From DASUHT01 sp051955775 (lineage in GTDB: Bacteria > Actinomycetota > Thermoleophilia > Gaiellales > JAICJC01): DNA of 5,796 nucleotides. This document shows, piece by piece, positions 1-5,763 of the stretch (within the stretch, counting starts at the first letter, position 1; each line of letters starts with the position of its first letter). Location: contig JBQCGJ010000324.1 of assembly GCA_051955775.1 (NCBI GenBank), positions 1-5,796 on the forward strand, in the 5' to 3' direction. Both the position numbers and the translations under genes were made by a program. The notes below the pieces were generated by a model. That model was given only the letters and a program-made list of their open reading frames with translations. It had not been told where the DNA came from and searched no databases.

Positions 1-91
1 CGTCCAGGATCCGAACCCGCTCGAACGTCCGCCCCCGCAGCCGCGGCTCGAGGCCGCGGCGAACGGTCTCCACCTCCGGCAGCTCCGGCAT
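1..91 (-). CDS. mutM: Formamidopyrimidine-DNA glycosylase (Fpg/MutM), N-terminal 30 codons, cut by window edge
   Basis: Only the first 30 residues are present. They begin MPELPEVETVRRGLEP, the hallmark N-terminus of Fpg. After Met removal, the proline becomes the N-terminal nucleophile that forms a Schiff base with the damaged nucleotide, and the following Glu is the second catalytic residue. Family knowledge: Fpg excises 8-oxoguanine and ring-opened purines and nicks the abasic site. The related Nei (endonuclease VIII) typically starts MPEGPE, so the Leu at position 4 favours Fpg. The ATG lies at 91-89 and shares its A with the TGA of the upstream phosphorylase gene (TGATG overlap). A good Shine-Dalgarno, GAGGT, lies at 102-98 inside the end of that gene, six bases before the ATG. 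This indicates translational coupling. The helix-two-turn-helix and zinc finger expected later in the protein are outside the window, so completeness cannot be judged. Confidence 0.93.
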   Translation of the reverse strand, partial: MPELPEVETVRRGLEPRLRGRTFERVRILD

Positions 92-1332
92 CAGATGACC
101 TCGAGCACGACCGGCAGCGGGCTTACAGGCCCGTCGCTGATCTCGAAGCACGCCGCGACGGCGTCCGCGTCGAACGGGCCGCGCGCGTGCACCGTGGCCA
201 GCGGTTCGCCCGCCCGCACCTTGTCTCCCGCCTTGCGTTGCACCACCACGCCCACCGCGTGGTCGACTGCGTCCTCCTTGCGCGCACGGCCCGCGCCCAG
301 CCGCGCCGCCGCCTGCCCGATGCCGAGGGCATGGCAGCGGCGGACGACACCGGTGGCCGGAGATGGCACGTCGGTCACGACGTCGGCGCGGGGCAGCTCG
401 GCGTCGGGGTCGCCGCCCTGGGCCGCGATCCAGCGCCGGAACGCGGCGTGCGCCGCCCCGGAGGTCAGTGCCTGATCGGCCGCGCCCCGGTCGCCGACCA
501 GCAGCCCGGCGGCGGACAGGCACAGCTCGGTCAGGTCGGCGGGGCCCTCCCCGCGCAGCGTGGCCTCCGCCTCCGCCACCTCCAGCGCGTTTCCGACGGC
601 GTGGCCGAGCGGCTCGTCCATGCCAGTCAGCATGCAGGTGGTGGGCAGCCCCGCCAGCTCGCCCAGCCGCCGCATGGCGGCCGCCAGCTCACGAGCCGAG
701 TCGAGGTCGGGCATGAACGCGCCCTCCCCCACCTTCACGTCGAGCACCAGCCGGTTGGCGCCGGCCGCGACCTTCTTGGACATGATGGAGGTGGCGATCA
801 GGGGGATCGAGGGCACCGTGGCGGTGGCGTCGCGAAGCGCGTACATGCGGCGGTCGGCGGGCACCAGCGCCTGTGTTTGGCCGGCCACCGCGATACCAAC
901 CTCCCGCACCTGCCGGACCAGCTCCTCCGCCGACAGGTCGACCCGGAATCCGGCGATCGACTCCAGTTTGTCCAGCGTGCCGCCGGTGTGCCCCAGCCCC
1001 CGGCCCGACAGCTTGGCCATCGGCGTCCCGCAGGCGGCGACGAGCGGCGCCACCACAAGCGTCGTCTTGTCGCCGACGCCGCCGGTGGAGTGCTTGTCGG
1101 CCACCGGGCGGCCGACGGCGGACAGGTCGAGCCGCTCGCCGGAGTCCACCATCGCCTCCAGCAGCGCCGCCGTCTCAGCGTCGGTCATGCCGCGCAGCAC
1201 AACCGCCATCAGGAAGGCGGCGAGCTGGTAGTCCGGCGTGTCCGCCGCGATCACCGCGCGCAGCTCGTCCTCGGACAGCTCCCCGCCGTCGCGCTTGCGC
1301 GCGATCAGGTCGACCACGCGCGGCTCAGACAA
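91..1332 (-). CDS. deoA: Pyrimidine-nucleoside phosphorylase / thymidine phosphorylase (DeoA/Pdp family)
   Basis: This 413-residue cytosolic enzyme phosphorolyses pyrimidine (deoxy)nucleosides to the free base and (deoxy)ribose-1-phosphate. The family signature SGRGLGHTGGTLDKLE spans residues 109-124, and the phosphate loop KHSTGGVGDKT spans 80-90. Using the E. coli thymidine phosphorylase numbering I recall, with an offset of 4, the base-binding set is intact as H81, R167, S182 and K186, and the phosphate contacts as K80, S82, S109 and T119. The helical N-terminal domain, central alpha/beta domain and C-terminal lobe (about 325-413, with GVVVQRKAGDKV at 361-372) are all present. Length is slightly under the usual 430-440. 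Position 107 is Lys, as in Bacillus Pdp, rather than the Met of E. coli DeoA, so the enzyme may accept uridine as well as thymidine (inference). The start shown is a TTG overlapping the end of deoB by 8 bases, with a weak GGGA at 1342-1339. A GTG at 1317 is an alternative that would drop five residues. The stop overlaps the mutM start. Confidence 0.96.
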   Translation of the reverse strand: MSEPRVVDLIARKRDGGELSEDELRAVIAADTPDYQLAAFLMAVVLRGMTDAETAALLEAMVDSGERLDLSAVGRPVADKHSTGGVGDKTTLVVAPLVAACGTPMAKLSGRGLGHTGGTLDKLESIAGFRVDLSAEELVRQVREVGIAVAGQTQALVPADRRMYALRDATATVPSIPLIATSIMSKKVAAGANRLVLDVKVGEGAFMPDLDSARELAAAMRRLGELAGLPTTCMLTGMDEPLGHAVGNALEVAEAEATLRGEGPADLTELCLSAAGLLVGDRGAADQALTSGAAHAAFRRWIAAQGGDPDAELPRADVVTDVPSPATGVVRRCHALGIGQAAARLGAGRARKEDAVDHAVGVVVQRKAGDKVRAGEPLATVHARGPFDADAVAACFEISDGPVSPLPVVLEVI

Positions 1333-2488
1333 ACGGCGTCCCGGGGAGCTCGCGGTCGTGGTCGCCGGTCATCCGGCGCGGCACGCTGGCGCCCCCGTCG
1401 GCGAAGGTGACACCGTCGTGCCGGCGCCCCTGGAGGGTGCCGCCCGGCACGTGCGCCAGCAGCATCGCGTGCTCGCGGGAGTGGTCGGTGGACGGCGTGG
1501 TGGGGTCGCAACCGTGGTCGGAGGTGAGCACGAGCAGGTCCTCATGGTGAAGCGCGGTGAGCAGGTCCGGCAGGCCGGCGTCGAACTCCTCCAGCGCGTC
1601 GGCGAATCCCCGGGGGTCGTTCCGGTGGCCCCAGGTCTGGTCGGTCTCGACCAGGTTCACGAACACGAAGCTGTGGTCGGGCAGCTCCCGCAGCAACGAG
1701 GTCGTGCGGGCGATGCCCTCGGTGTTGGACTCGGTTGGCGAGGACGTATCGATGTCGGAGCCGGCGAAGATGTCGCCGATCTTGCCCACGCCGTGCACCT
1801 TGACGCCGGCCTCGCGCAGGCGCTGCAGGTGGTTGGGTCGGGGCGGCGTGAGCGAGAAGTCATGGCGGTGCGGCGTGCGGGTGTAGGCGCCCGGTGTGCC
1901 GATGAAGGGGCGCGCGATCACCCGCCCCACCGCGTGCTCGCCGGTGAGCATCTCCCGGGCGCTGCGGCACGCCTCGTACAGCTCCTCCAGCGGCACCGTC
2001 TCCTCGTGGGCGGCGATCTGAAACACGCTGTCCGCGGACGTGTAGACGATCCACTTCCCCGTGCTCTGGTGCTCCTCGCCGAGCCTCTGGATGATCTCGG
2101 TGCCGGAGGCGGCCACGTTGCCCAGGGTGCCGCGGCCGGTGCGGGCCGAGAACTCGTCCAGGATGTCCTGCGGGAAGCCGTTGGGATAGGTCGGAAACGG
2201 CCGCTCGGTGATGATGCCCATCATCTCCCAGTGGCCGGTGGTGGTGTCCATGCCGAGGCTGCGCTCGGCCAGCCGGCCGTAGACGGAGGGGGCGTCGACG
2301 CGTGGCGGGCAGCCCTCCAGGGGCAGGATGTTGCCCAGCCCGAGCGCCTGCATCGCGGGTACCTCGAGGCCGCCCACCGCCGCGGCCACGTGGGCCAGCG
2401 TGTTCGATCCGGCGGTGCCGAACTCGGCGGCGTCGGGCAGGTCGCCCGCGCCCACCGCATCCAGCACGATCACGCACGCGCGAGGCAC
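1325..2488 (-). CDS. deoB: Phosphopentomutase (DeoB)
   Basis: This 387-residue alkaline-phosphatase-superfamily enzyme interconverts (deoxy)ribose-1-phosphate and (deoxy)ribose-5-phosphate, the step after nucleoside phosphorolysis. Matched to the Bacillus cereus enzyme as I recall it, every catalytic residue is present. The phosphorylated threonine is T84 in DTTTGHWE (81-88). The two-metal ligands are D10 (IVLDAVGAGD), D283 and H288 (ETDQTWGH), D324 and H325 (TSDHG), and H336 (TDHSREH). The cap domain lies between roughly residues 95 and 215, and the length is normal. The GTG start is forced because an in-frame TAG lies three codons upstream. No Shine-Dalgarno precedes it; a -10-like TAGATT ends six bases before it, suggesting a leaderless transcript. 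The end overlaps deoA by 8 bases, and the two form a salvage operon with mutM behind them. No deoC aldolase is in the window. Confidence 0.97.
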   Translation of the reverse strand: MPRACVIVLDAVGAGDLPDAAEFGTAGSNTLAHVAAAVGGLEVPAMQALGLGNILPLEGCPPRVDAPSVYGRLAERSLGMDTTTGHWEMMGIITERPFPTYPNGFPQDILDEFSARTGRGTLGNVAASGTEIIQRLGEEHQSTGKWIVYTSADSVFQIAAHEETVPLEELYEACRSAREMLTGEHAVGRVIARPFIGTPGAYTRTPHRHDFSLTPPRPNHLQRLREAGVKVHGVGKIGDIFAGSDIDTSSPTESNTEGIARTTSLLRELPDHSFVFVNLVETDQTWGHRNDPRGFADALEEFDAGLPDLLTALHHEDLLVLTSDHGCDPTTPSTDHSREHAMLLAHVPGGTLQGRRHDGVTFADGGASVPRRMTGDHDRELPGTPFV

Positions 2489-2494
2489 GTGCGG

Positions 2495-2500
2495 AATCTA
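2495..2500 (-). promoter_or_regulatory. Candidate -10 box of deoB, placed for a leaderless mRNA
   Basis: On the minus strand the hexamer is TAGATT, matching the TAnnnT core of sigma-70-type -10 elements. Six bases (CCGCAC) separate it from the GTG of deoB, so transcription starting about seven bases downstream would begin at the start codon itself. The absence of any Shine-Dalgarno before that GTG agrees. A -35 is poor: TTTCGG at 2521-2516 with a 15-base spacer is the best I see. Leaderless genes with this arrangement are well known in actinobacteria; their use here is inferred. Confidence 0.45.
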
Positions 2501-2537
2501 GATGATCGTCGGGCCCCGAAACGGACGACATCGCTGT

Positions 2538-2542
2538 GGGAG
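2538..2542 (+). promoter_or_regulatory. Ribosome binding site of the amine oxidase gene
   Basis: GGGAG lies nine bases before the ATG at 2552. It supports that ATG as the true start, even though the reading frame stays open far upstream across the antisense strand of deoB. Confidence 0.6.
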
Positions 2543-2551
2543 ACTGGGCAG

Positions 2552-3889
2552 ATGACCGACGTGATCGTGGTCGGGGGCGGTCTGGCCGGGCTGACTGCTG
2601 CCCGTGACCTGATGCTCGGCGGAGCCGACGTGGTATGCCTCGAAGCTCGAGAGCGGCCGGGCGGCCGGGTGCACCAGGAGCATCTGGCCGATGGCCGGAC
2701 CGTGCAGATGGGCGCCGAGCTGGTAGGTGAGTTCCACACGACGTATCTCGGGCTGGCCAGGGAGCTGGGGCTCGAGCTGCGTCCGGGCTTCATGGGCGAG
2801 CCGGGCCAGATGACGTGGAATCTGGCCGAGGGCGTATGCGTCGGCGACAACCCGCCCTGGTGGACCGAGGCCGACCGCGCCGAGCGGTCCCGAGTGCAGA
2901 GCCTGCTTGCCGCCCTGTCGCGCACGGTCGACCCCGATGATCCCTGGGGGCATCCCGACGCCGCTAGGCTCGATCAGCTGTCCGTCAACGACTGGCTGCG
3001 CGAGGTGGGCGCACCGCCGGCGCTGTTGCGGTTGTCCGAGGTGGCACGCTTCGGTGGCGCGACGGGCTCGGGCGAGCGGATGTCGCTGCTGGCAGTGCTG
3101 CGCATGGATGCCGTCGCCGGCTCGAAGGGCACATACGACTACGACTTCTGGGAAAGCATGACGCTGGCCGCCGGCAGCGCCGCCCTGCCGCTGGCCATGG
3201 CGGTCGAGCTGGGCGACCGGCTGCGGCTGGGGGCGGTCGTGCGATCGATCGAGGTCAGCCGCAGGGTCACGGTAGGGCTCGAGGACGGCGAGGCGCTGAC
3301 CGCGGAAGTCGTGGTGTGCGCGCTGCCGGTCGGCCCGCTGCGCGATGTGCAGATCGAGGGCTTGACGCCGGCGCGGCTGGCCTCGCTTCGACGGGTACGC
3401 CACGCGCTGGCTGTGAAGGCGGCGATCGCGTACCGGACGCCGTTCTGGCGCGAGCGCGGACAGAACGGCGTGGCGGAAGGCGAGGGACCTCCCGGCCCGA
3501 CCTGGCCGCAGGCGGACGGGGTGCTCTCGGTCATCATCCCGCCCGAACGGCTCGCGTTTTACCTGGGCGCGCCGCCCGAGGTGCGGCGGGAGCAACTGCT
3601 GGCCGATCTCGTGCGGTTGTATGGGCCCGCGGCAGGCGACCCCTCCGATCTCGCCATCGCCGAGTGGGCGATCGACCCCTTCACCAAGGGGTACCTCACG
3701 CAGTGGGCGCCGGGCGACCTGACGGCGGTCGGCGCGCTGCACGGCACGCACGAGCCGCCCTTCTACGTGTGCGGCTCCGACCACTGGGTGGCCGGATGGA
3801 TGGAAGGTGCGGTGCGCACCGGCCGCAGCGCGGCGGCGGCGGCGCTGGGACACCTGCCGGCCGGGCAGCGGCTCCAGAGCCGGGAGTAG
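2552..3889 (+). CDS. FAD-dependent amine oxidase (flavin monoamine oxidase family)
   Basis: This 445-residue flavoprotein is predicted to oxidise a primary or secondary amine to an imine, giving H2O2 on reoxidation. The Rossmann motif VIVVGGGLAG starts at residue 4 (G8, G10, G13), followed by E31 for the ADP ribose and the R34/GGR (37-39) motif. The family's C-terminal FAD motif is at 406-427, with GWMEGAVRTGRSAA at the end. K289, in VKAAIAYRTPFW, matches the conserved flavin N5-side lysine of monoamine oxidases. Aligned to MAO-B by eye, the covalent-FAD cysteine is replaced by G380, so FAD is probably non-covalent. The aromatic cage would be Y381 and W416, with Trp where MAO has Tyr. There is no signal peptide or C-terminal membrane helix, so it is likely cytosolic. 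It is the only plus-strand gene here, divergent from deoB and convergent with the acetyltransferase. The substrate cannot be read from the sequence; a protoporphyrinogen- or phytoene-type oxidoreductase is less likely given the MAO-like C-terminus. Confidence 0.9.
   Translation: MTDVIVVGGGLAGLTAARDLMLGGADVVCLEARERPGGRVHQEHLADGRTVQMGAELVGEFHTTYLGLARELGLELRPGFMGEPGQMTWNLAEGVCVGDNPPWWTEADRAERSRVQSLLAALSRTVDPDDPWGHPDAARLDQLSVNDWLREVGAPPALLRLSEVARFGGATGSGERMSLLAVLRMDAVAGSKGTYDYDFWESMTLAAGSAALPLAMAVELGDRLRLGAVVRSIEVSRRVTVGLEDGEALTAEVVVCALPVGPLRDVQIEGLTPARLASLRRVRHALAVKAAIAYRTPFWRERGQNGVAEGEGPPGPTWPQADGVLSVIIPPERLAFYLGAPPEVRREQLLADLVRLYGPAAGDPSDLAIAEWAIDPFTKGYLTQWAPGDLTAVGALHGTHEPPFYVCGSDHWVAGWMEGAVRTGRSAAAAALGHLPAGQRLQSRE
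3854..3882 (+). other. Two adjacent short hairpins at the 3' end of the amine oxidase gene
   Basis: CTGCC-GGCCG-GGCAG (3854-3868) is followed directly by CGGCTC-CA-GAGCCG (3869-3882). Both lie just inside the stop codon at 3887-3889. There is no T-tract, so this is not a canonical intrinsic terminator. It could act as a stem-only terminator or mRNA 3' stabiliser, or be a chance product of high GC. Confidence 0.25.
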
Positions 3890-3942
3890 TCCAGAACCGC
3901 CGGGGAGAAGACCGTCCACCGGAACTCCTGGCCCGCTGTTGG
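3890..3942. other. Convergent intergenic spacer
   Basis: These 53 bases separate the stop codons of the amine oxidase (plus strand) and the acetyltransferase (minus strand). I see no hairpin with a T-run in either direction and no small gene. Where the two convergent transcripts end is not evident from sequence. Confidence 0.6.
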
Positions 3943-4785
3943 TCACTCGCGAGCACTGCCAGGTTGCAGAGACCGCGCCAGCTCCCACTGCGAGTGCCGT
4001 TCGCGCCGGCCGCCCATCGCATCCATGAAGGCCGCGGCATCGGGCCACGTCTCCGGCACCAGCGCGGGCACCCCCACACGCTCGCCCGGCAGGGCACGCA
4101 GGATCCGGCTGCCCATGCCGTGCCGCCGGGCGCCCGGCGCCACCGCCAGCGCGTACAGCCAGAACCGCCGCCCGCGAGCCTTCCCGAGCGCCACCGCCTC
4201 GTCACCAAGCGCGACCGGGGGCAGGTGCTGGAGCGACTCGGGCTCGAGCTGCCACGGCGGGTCCGACCACCCCCACTCGCACAGCCACTGCACGGCCCGG
4301 TCGGTATCGACCTCGCGCAGCCGGTCGCGGGCGCCGTTGGTCAGCTCAGCCGTCCGGAACACCCAGCCCAGCAGCCGCCGGCGTTGCTCGAAACCTCGGC
4401 CGTGGTACAGCGCCAGCGCCGGCCCGTTCGAGGCCACCGCCTCCAGCACCACGCTCCTGGCGCCCGCGGCGGCCATCGCCTCCACCGTGCTGTCGAGCAC
4501 CAACCCTCCGAGCCCGCGCCTGCGGAACCGCCGCGCCGTGCCCTCCCCGCGCACGCTGCCGCGGTCGCCGCGCATCGCCGCCAGGCAGAAGCTGGCCGGG
4601 GCGCCGTCCACGAACGCGACCCGCGACAGCTCGGGCGCGACGTTCGTCTCGTCAAGGTAGAAGGCCAGGGCCGAGGCGTCCAGCGCGGCCGGCACCACGT
4701 GATCCGAGAAGGCGTCGTTGTGCAGCTCGGCCAGCCACCCCACGTCGTCCTCGTGGAGCGGTCGCACCTCGACCTCGGGCGTCAC
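3943..4785 (-). CDS. Tandem-domain GNAT-family N-acetyltransferase
   Basis: This 280-residue protein has two acetyltransferase-like halves. The N-terminal half (about 5-145) has the acetyl-CoA loop GTARRFRRRGLGG (82-94, an R-x-x-G-x-G core), then VVLEAVASNGPALALY (112-127) and GF at 131-132, the usual GNAT motif A/B order. The second half (about 205-272) repeats the strand plus loop as WLYALAVAPGARRHGMG (209-225) and a terminal AFMDAMGGRRERHSQWEL (252-269) resembling the GNAT C-terminal strand. Two fused GNAT domains are known from mycothiol synthase (MshD), but I see no specific basis for calling this MshD. The acyl acceptor is unknown. It lies 19 bases behind xerD on the same strand, so they are probably co-transcribed. 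The start is uncertain: GTG at 4785 has no clear Shine-Dalgarno, whereas an in-frame GTG at 4767 has GAGG at 4776-4773 with five-base spacing and would give a typical GNAT opening (VRPLHEDD), 274 residues long. Confidence 0.85.
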   Translation of the reverse strand: MTPEVEVRPLHEDDVGWLAELHNDAFSDHVVPAALDASALAFYLDETNVAPELSRVAFVDGAPASFCLAAMRGDRGSVRGEGTARRFRRRGLGGLVLDSTVEAMAAAGARSVVLEAVASNGPALALYHGRGFEQRRRLLGWVFRTAELTNGARDRLREVDTDRAVQWLCEWGWSDPPWQLEPESLQHLPPVALGDEAVALGKARGRRFWLYALAVAPGARRHGMGSRILRALPGERVGVPALVPETWPDAAAFMDAMGGRRERHSQWELARSLQPGSARE

Positions 4786-4804
4786 TCCGACGCCCGTTTC
4801 ATCG

Positions 4805-5686
4805 CTATGCGCGCGGGTGAGCCTTGAAGTACTCGCGGCGGACGTGATCGGCGGACACGTGCGTGTACACCTGCGTGGTCTCGATGCTGGCGTGCCCGAG
4901 CATCTCCTGGACGCTGCGCAGATCGCACCCGCCCTGGATCAGGTGAGTTGCGAAGGAGTGGCGCAGCGTATGCGGCGTGACCTCCTTCTTGATCCCGGCC
5001 CGGCGGGCATGCTCGCGCACCAGCTGGAACACGGCCTGGCGGGTGATGCCCTGCCCGCGGTGGTTCAGGAACAGCACATCGCCGCGCTGCAGCCGGCCCA
5101 GGTACGGGCGGCCGCGCTGCATGTACACCCGGGACGCCTCGGTGGCGCTCTTTCCCATCGGCACCAGGCGCTGTTTGGCGCCCTTGCCCATGCAGCGCAC
5201 GACGCCCTCGCCGATGTCGACGTCCGACACCCGCAGCGACACGAGCTCGCTCACGCGAAGCCCGGCGCCGTACAAAAGCTCCAGCATCGCCCGGTCGCGC
5301 AGGCCGCGCGGCGTCACGTCGGGCATGGTCACGATCTGCTCGGCCTCCGACTTGGTCCGCGGCGCGGGCAGCCGGCGACCGACCCGCGGCAGCGTGATCA
5401 CACGGCCGGCGTCCCCACGCGCGCCCTCCCGGGCGCGATGCTTCAGAAATGCCCGCACGGCGGCCAGCCGGCGGCGTACGGTGGCAGGTGACAGGCCGCG
5501 GTCGCGCAGGGCGACCGCGTAGTCGTCCAGCACTGACACGGAGATGGTGTCGGGATCCTCGTGCTCGACGAAGTCCCCCAGGTCGACCAGGTCGCGGCGG
5601 TACGCCTCGATCGTGTGCGGCGAGGCGCCGCGCTCGAGTTGGAGATGGGTCAGGAAGTCGTTGAGCTTCTCTTCGTAGGCGCGCAT
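4805..5686 (-). CDS. xerD: Site-specific tyrosine recombinase XerD
   Basis: This 293-residue tyrosine recombinase is expected to act at the chromosomal dif site with a XerC partner (or alone) to resolve chromosome dimers at division. The N-terminal SAM-like DNA-binding domain (about 1-90) shows FLTHLQLERGASPHTIEAYRRD (residues 11-32). The catalytic domain carries the complete set: R144 (GAGLRVSEL), K168 (MGKGAKQR), H239 and R242 (TPHTLRHSF), H265 (LGHAS) and nucleophile Y274 (TTQVYTH). Spacings match E. coli XerD with small offsets, and the protein ends in HPRA as XerD proteins do. The ATG at 5686 is chosen because it puts the recombinase domain at the usual distance and gives the family's usual length. 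The frame is open further upstream to a GTG at 5734, which would add 16 residues of unlikely composition. The neighbours are housekeeping genes, arguing against a phage or integron integrase. The short gap to the acetyltransferase suggests co-transcription. Confidence 0.94.
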   Translation of the reverse strand: MRAYEEKLNDFLTHLQLERGASPHTIEAYRRDLVDLGDFVEHEDPDTISVSVLDDYAVALRDRGLSPATVRRRLAAVRAFLKHRAREGARGDAGRVITLPRVGRRLPAPRTKSEAEQIVTMPDVTPRGLRDRAMLELLYGAGLRVSELVSLRVSDVDIGEGVVRCMGKGAKQRLVPMGKSATEASRVYMQRGRPYLGRLQRGDVLFLNHRGQGITRQAVFQLVREHARRAGIKKEVTPHTLRHSFATHLIQGGCDLRSVQEMLGHASIETTQVYTHVSADHVRREYFKAHPRA

Positions 5687-5763
5687 GACAACACCGTTCG
5701 GCGTGCGTTGCCGGATCCCTCCTCGTCCATGCACACCAGCACGACACGCCCATCCGGCGGTTG
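5687..5763 (-). promoter_or_regulatory. xerD upstream region with a displaced strong Shine-Dalgarno and small hairpin
   Basis: These 77 bases lie between the stop of the upstream gene and the xerD ATG. Minus-strand AGGAGGG at 5723-5717 is a near-perfect Shine-Dalgarno, but it is 30 bases from the ATG and has no ATG, GTG or TTG at proper distance. Between them, CAACGC (5710-5705) can pair with GGTGTTG-side bases (5694-5689) to form a six-pair stem, one pair being G-U, with a ten-base loop. Removing that stem leaves eight bases between AGGAGGG and ATG. A simpler reading is that the weak GGTG at 5695-5692 serves as the ribosome binding site. No clear promoter is visible. Confidence 0.35.

Larger units (their letters stand above)
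2489..2551. promoter_or_regulatory. Divergent intergenic region between deoB and the amine oxidase gene
   Basis: This 63-base gap must hold any promoter for deoB (leftward), and probably one for the amine oxidase (rightward). It contains a perfect 8-base palindrome, ATCTAGAT (2496-2503), the most AT-rich spot in a very GC-rich neighbourhood, and an interrupted inverted repeat TCGGG-C-CCCGA (2509-2519). The palindrome coincides with the candidate deoB -10 box. The inverted repeat could be an operator, but it is short, and arms of this GC composition are common by chance in such DNA. Region confidence is good; the individual sites are inferred. Confidence 0.55.

Noticed and set aside
1..91. Endonuclease VIII (Nei) instead of Fpg
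   Set aside because: The N-terminus is PELPEVE, with Leu at position 4, as in Fpg; Nei usually has PEGPE.
187..1410. Long plus-strand open frame (407 codons) opposite deoA
   Set aside because: The translation is low-complexity and rich in Arg, His, Gly and Ala, typical of the reverse strand of GC-rich coding DNA. The minus-strand gene is unambiguous.
1238..2551. Open frame of 438 codons running into the amine oxidase from upstream, as if it were an 883-residue fusion
   Set aside because: It lies antisense to deoB and the deoA start, whose proteins have full catalytic motifs. The upstream translation has no recognisable domain, and the ATG at 2552 with its GGGAG site sits right before the Rossmann motif.
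2498..4048. Minus-strand open frame of 516 codons opposite the amine oxidase
   Set aside because: It is a shadow of the amine oxidase, with no domain-like pattern and Arg/Pro/Gln/His-rich composition.
4782..4802. Six-codon mini-ORF (MKRASE) between xerD and the acetyltransferase, ending in a GTGA overlap with its GTG
   Set aside because: Too short to support, no ribosome binding site of its own, and easily produced by chance; a coupling leader peptide is possible but unproven.
4805..5686. Tyrosine recombinase as a sign of a phage, integron or other mobile element
   Set aside because: Length, C-terminal HPRA and catalytic spacing match housekeeping XerD. There are no att-like repeats, tRNA, transposase or phage genes nearby, and the neighbours are metabolic and repair genes.
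5687..5734. Extended xerD start at GTG 5734 giving 309 residues
   Set aside because: It adds 16 residues (MHGRGGIRQRTPNGVV) outside the family's usual N-terminus. The strong AGGAGGG would then lie inside the coding region, and ATG at 5686 gives the normal length.
4782..5753. Alternative minus-strand frame of 323 codons over xerD
   Set aside because: Arg/Ala/Pro-rich shadow; the frame used for xerD carries all six catalytic residues.
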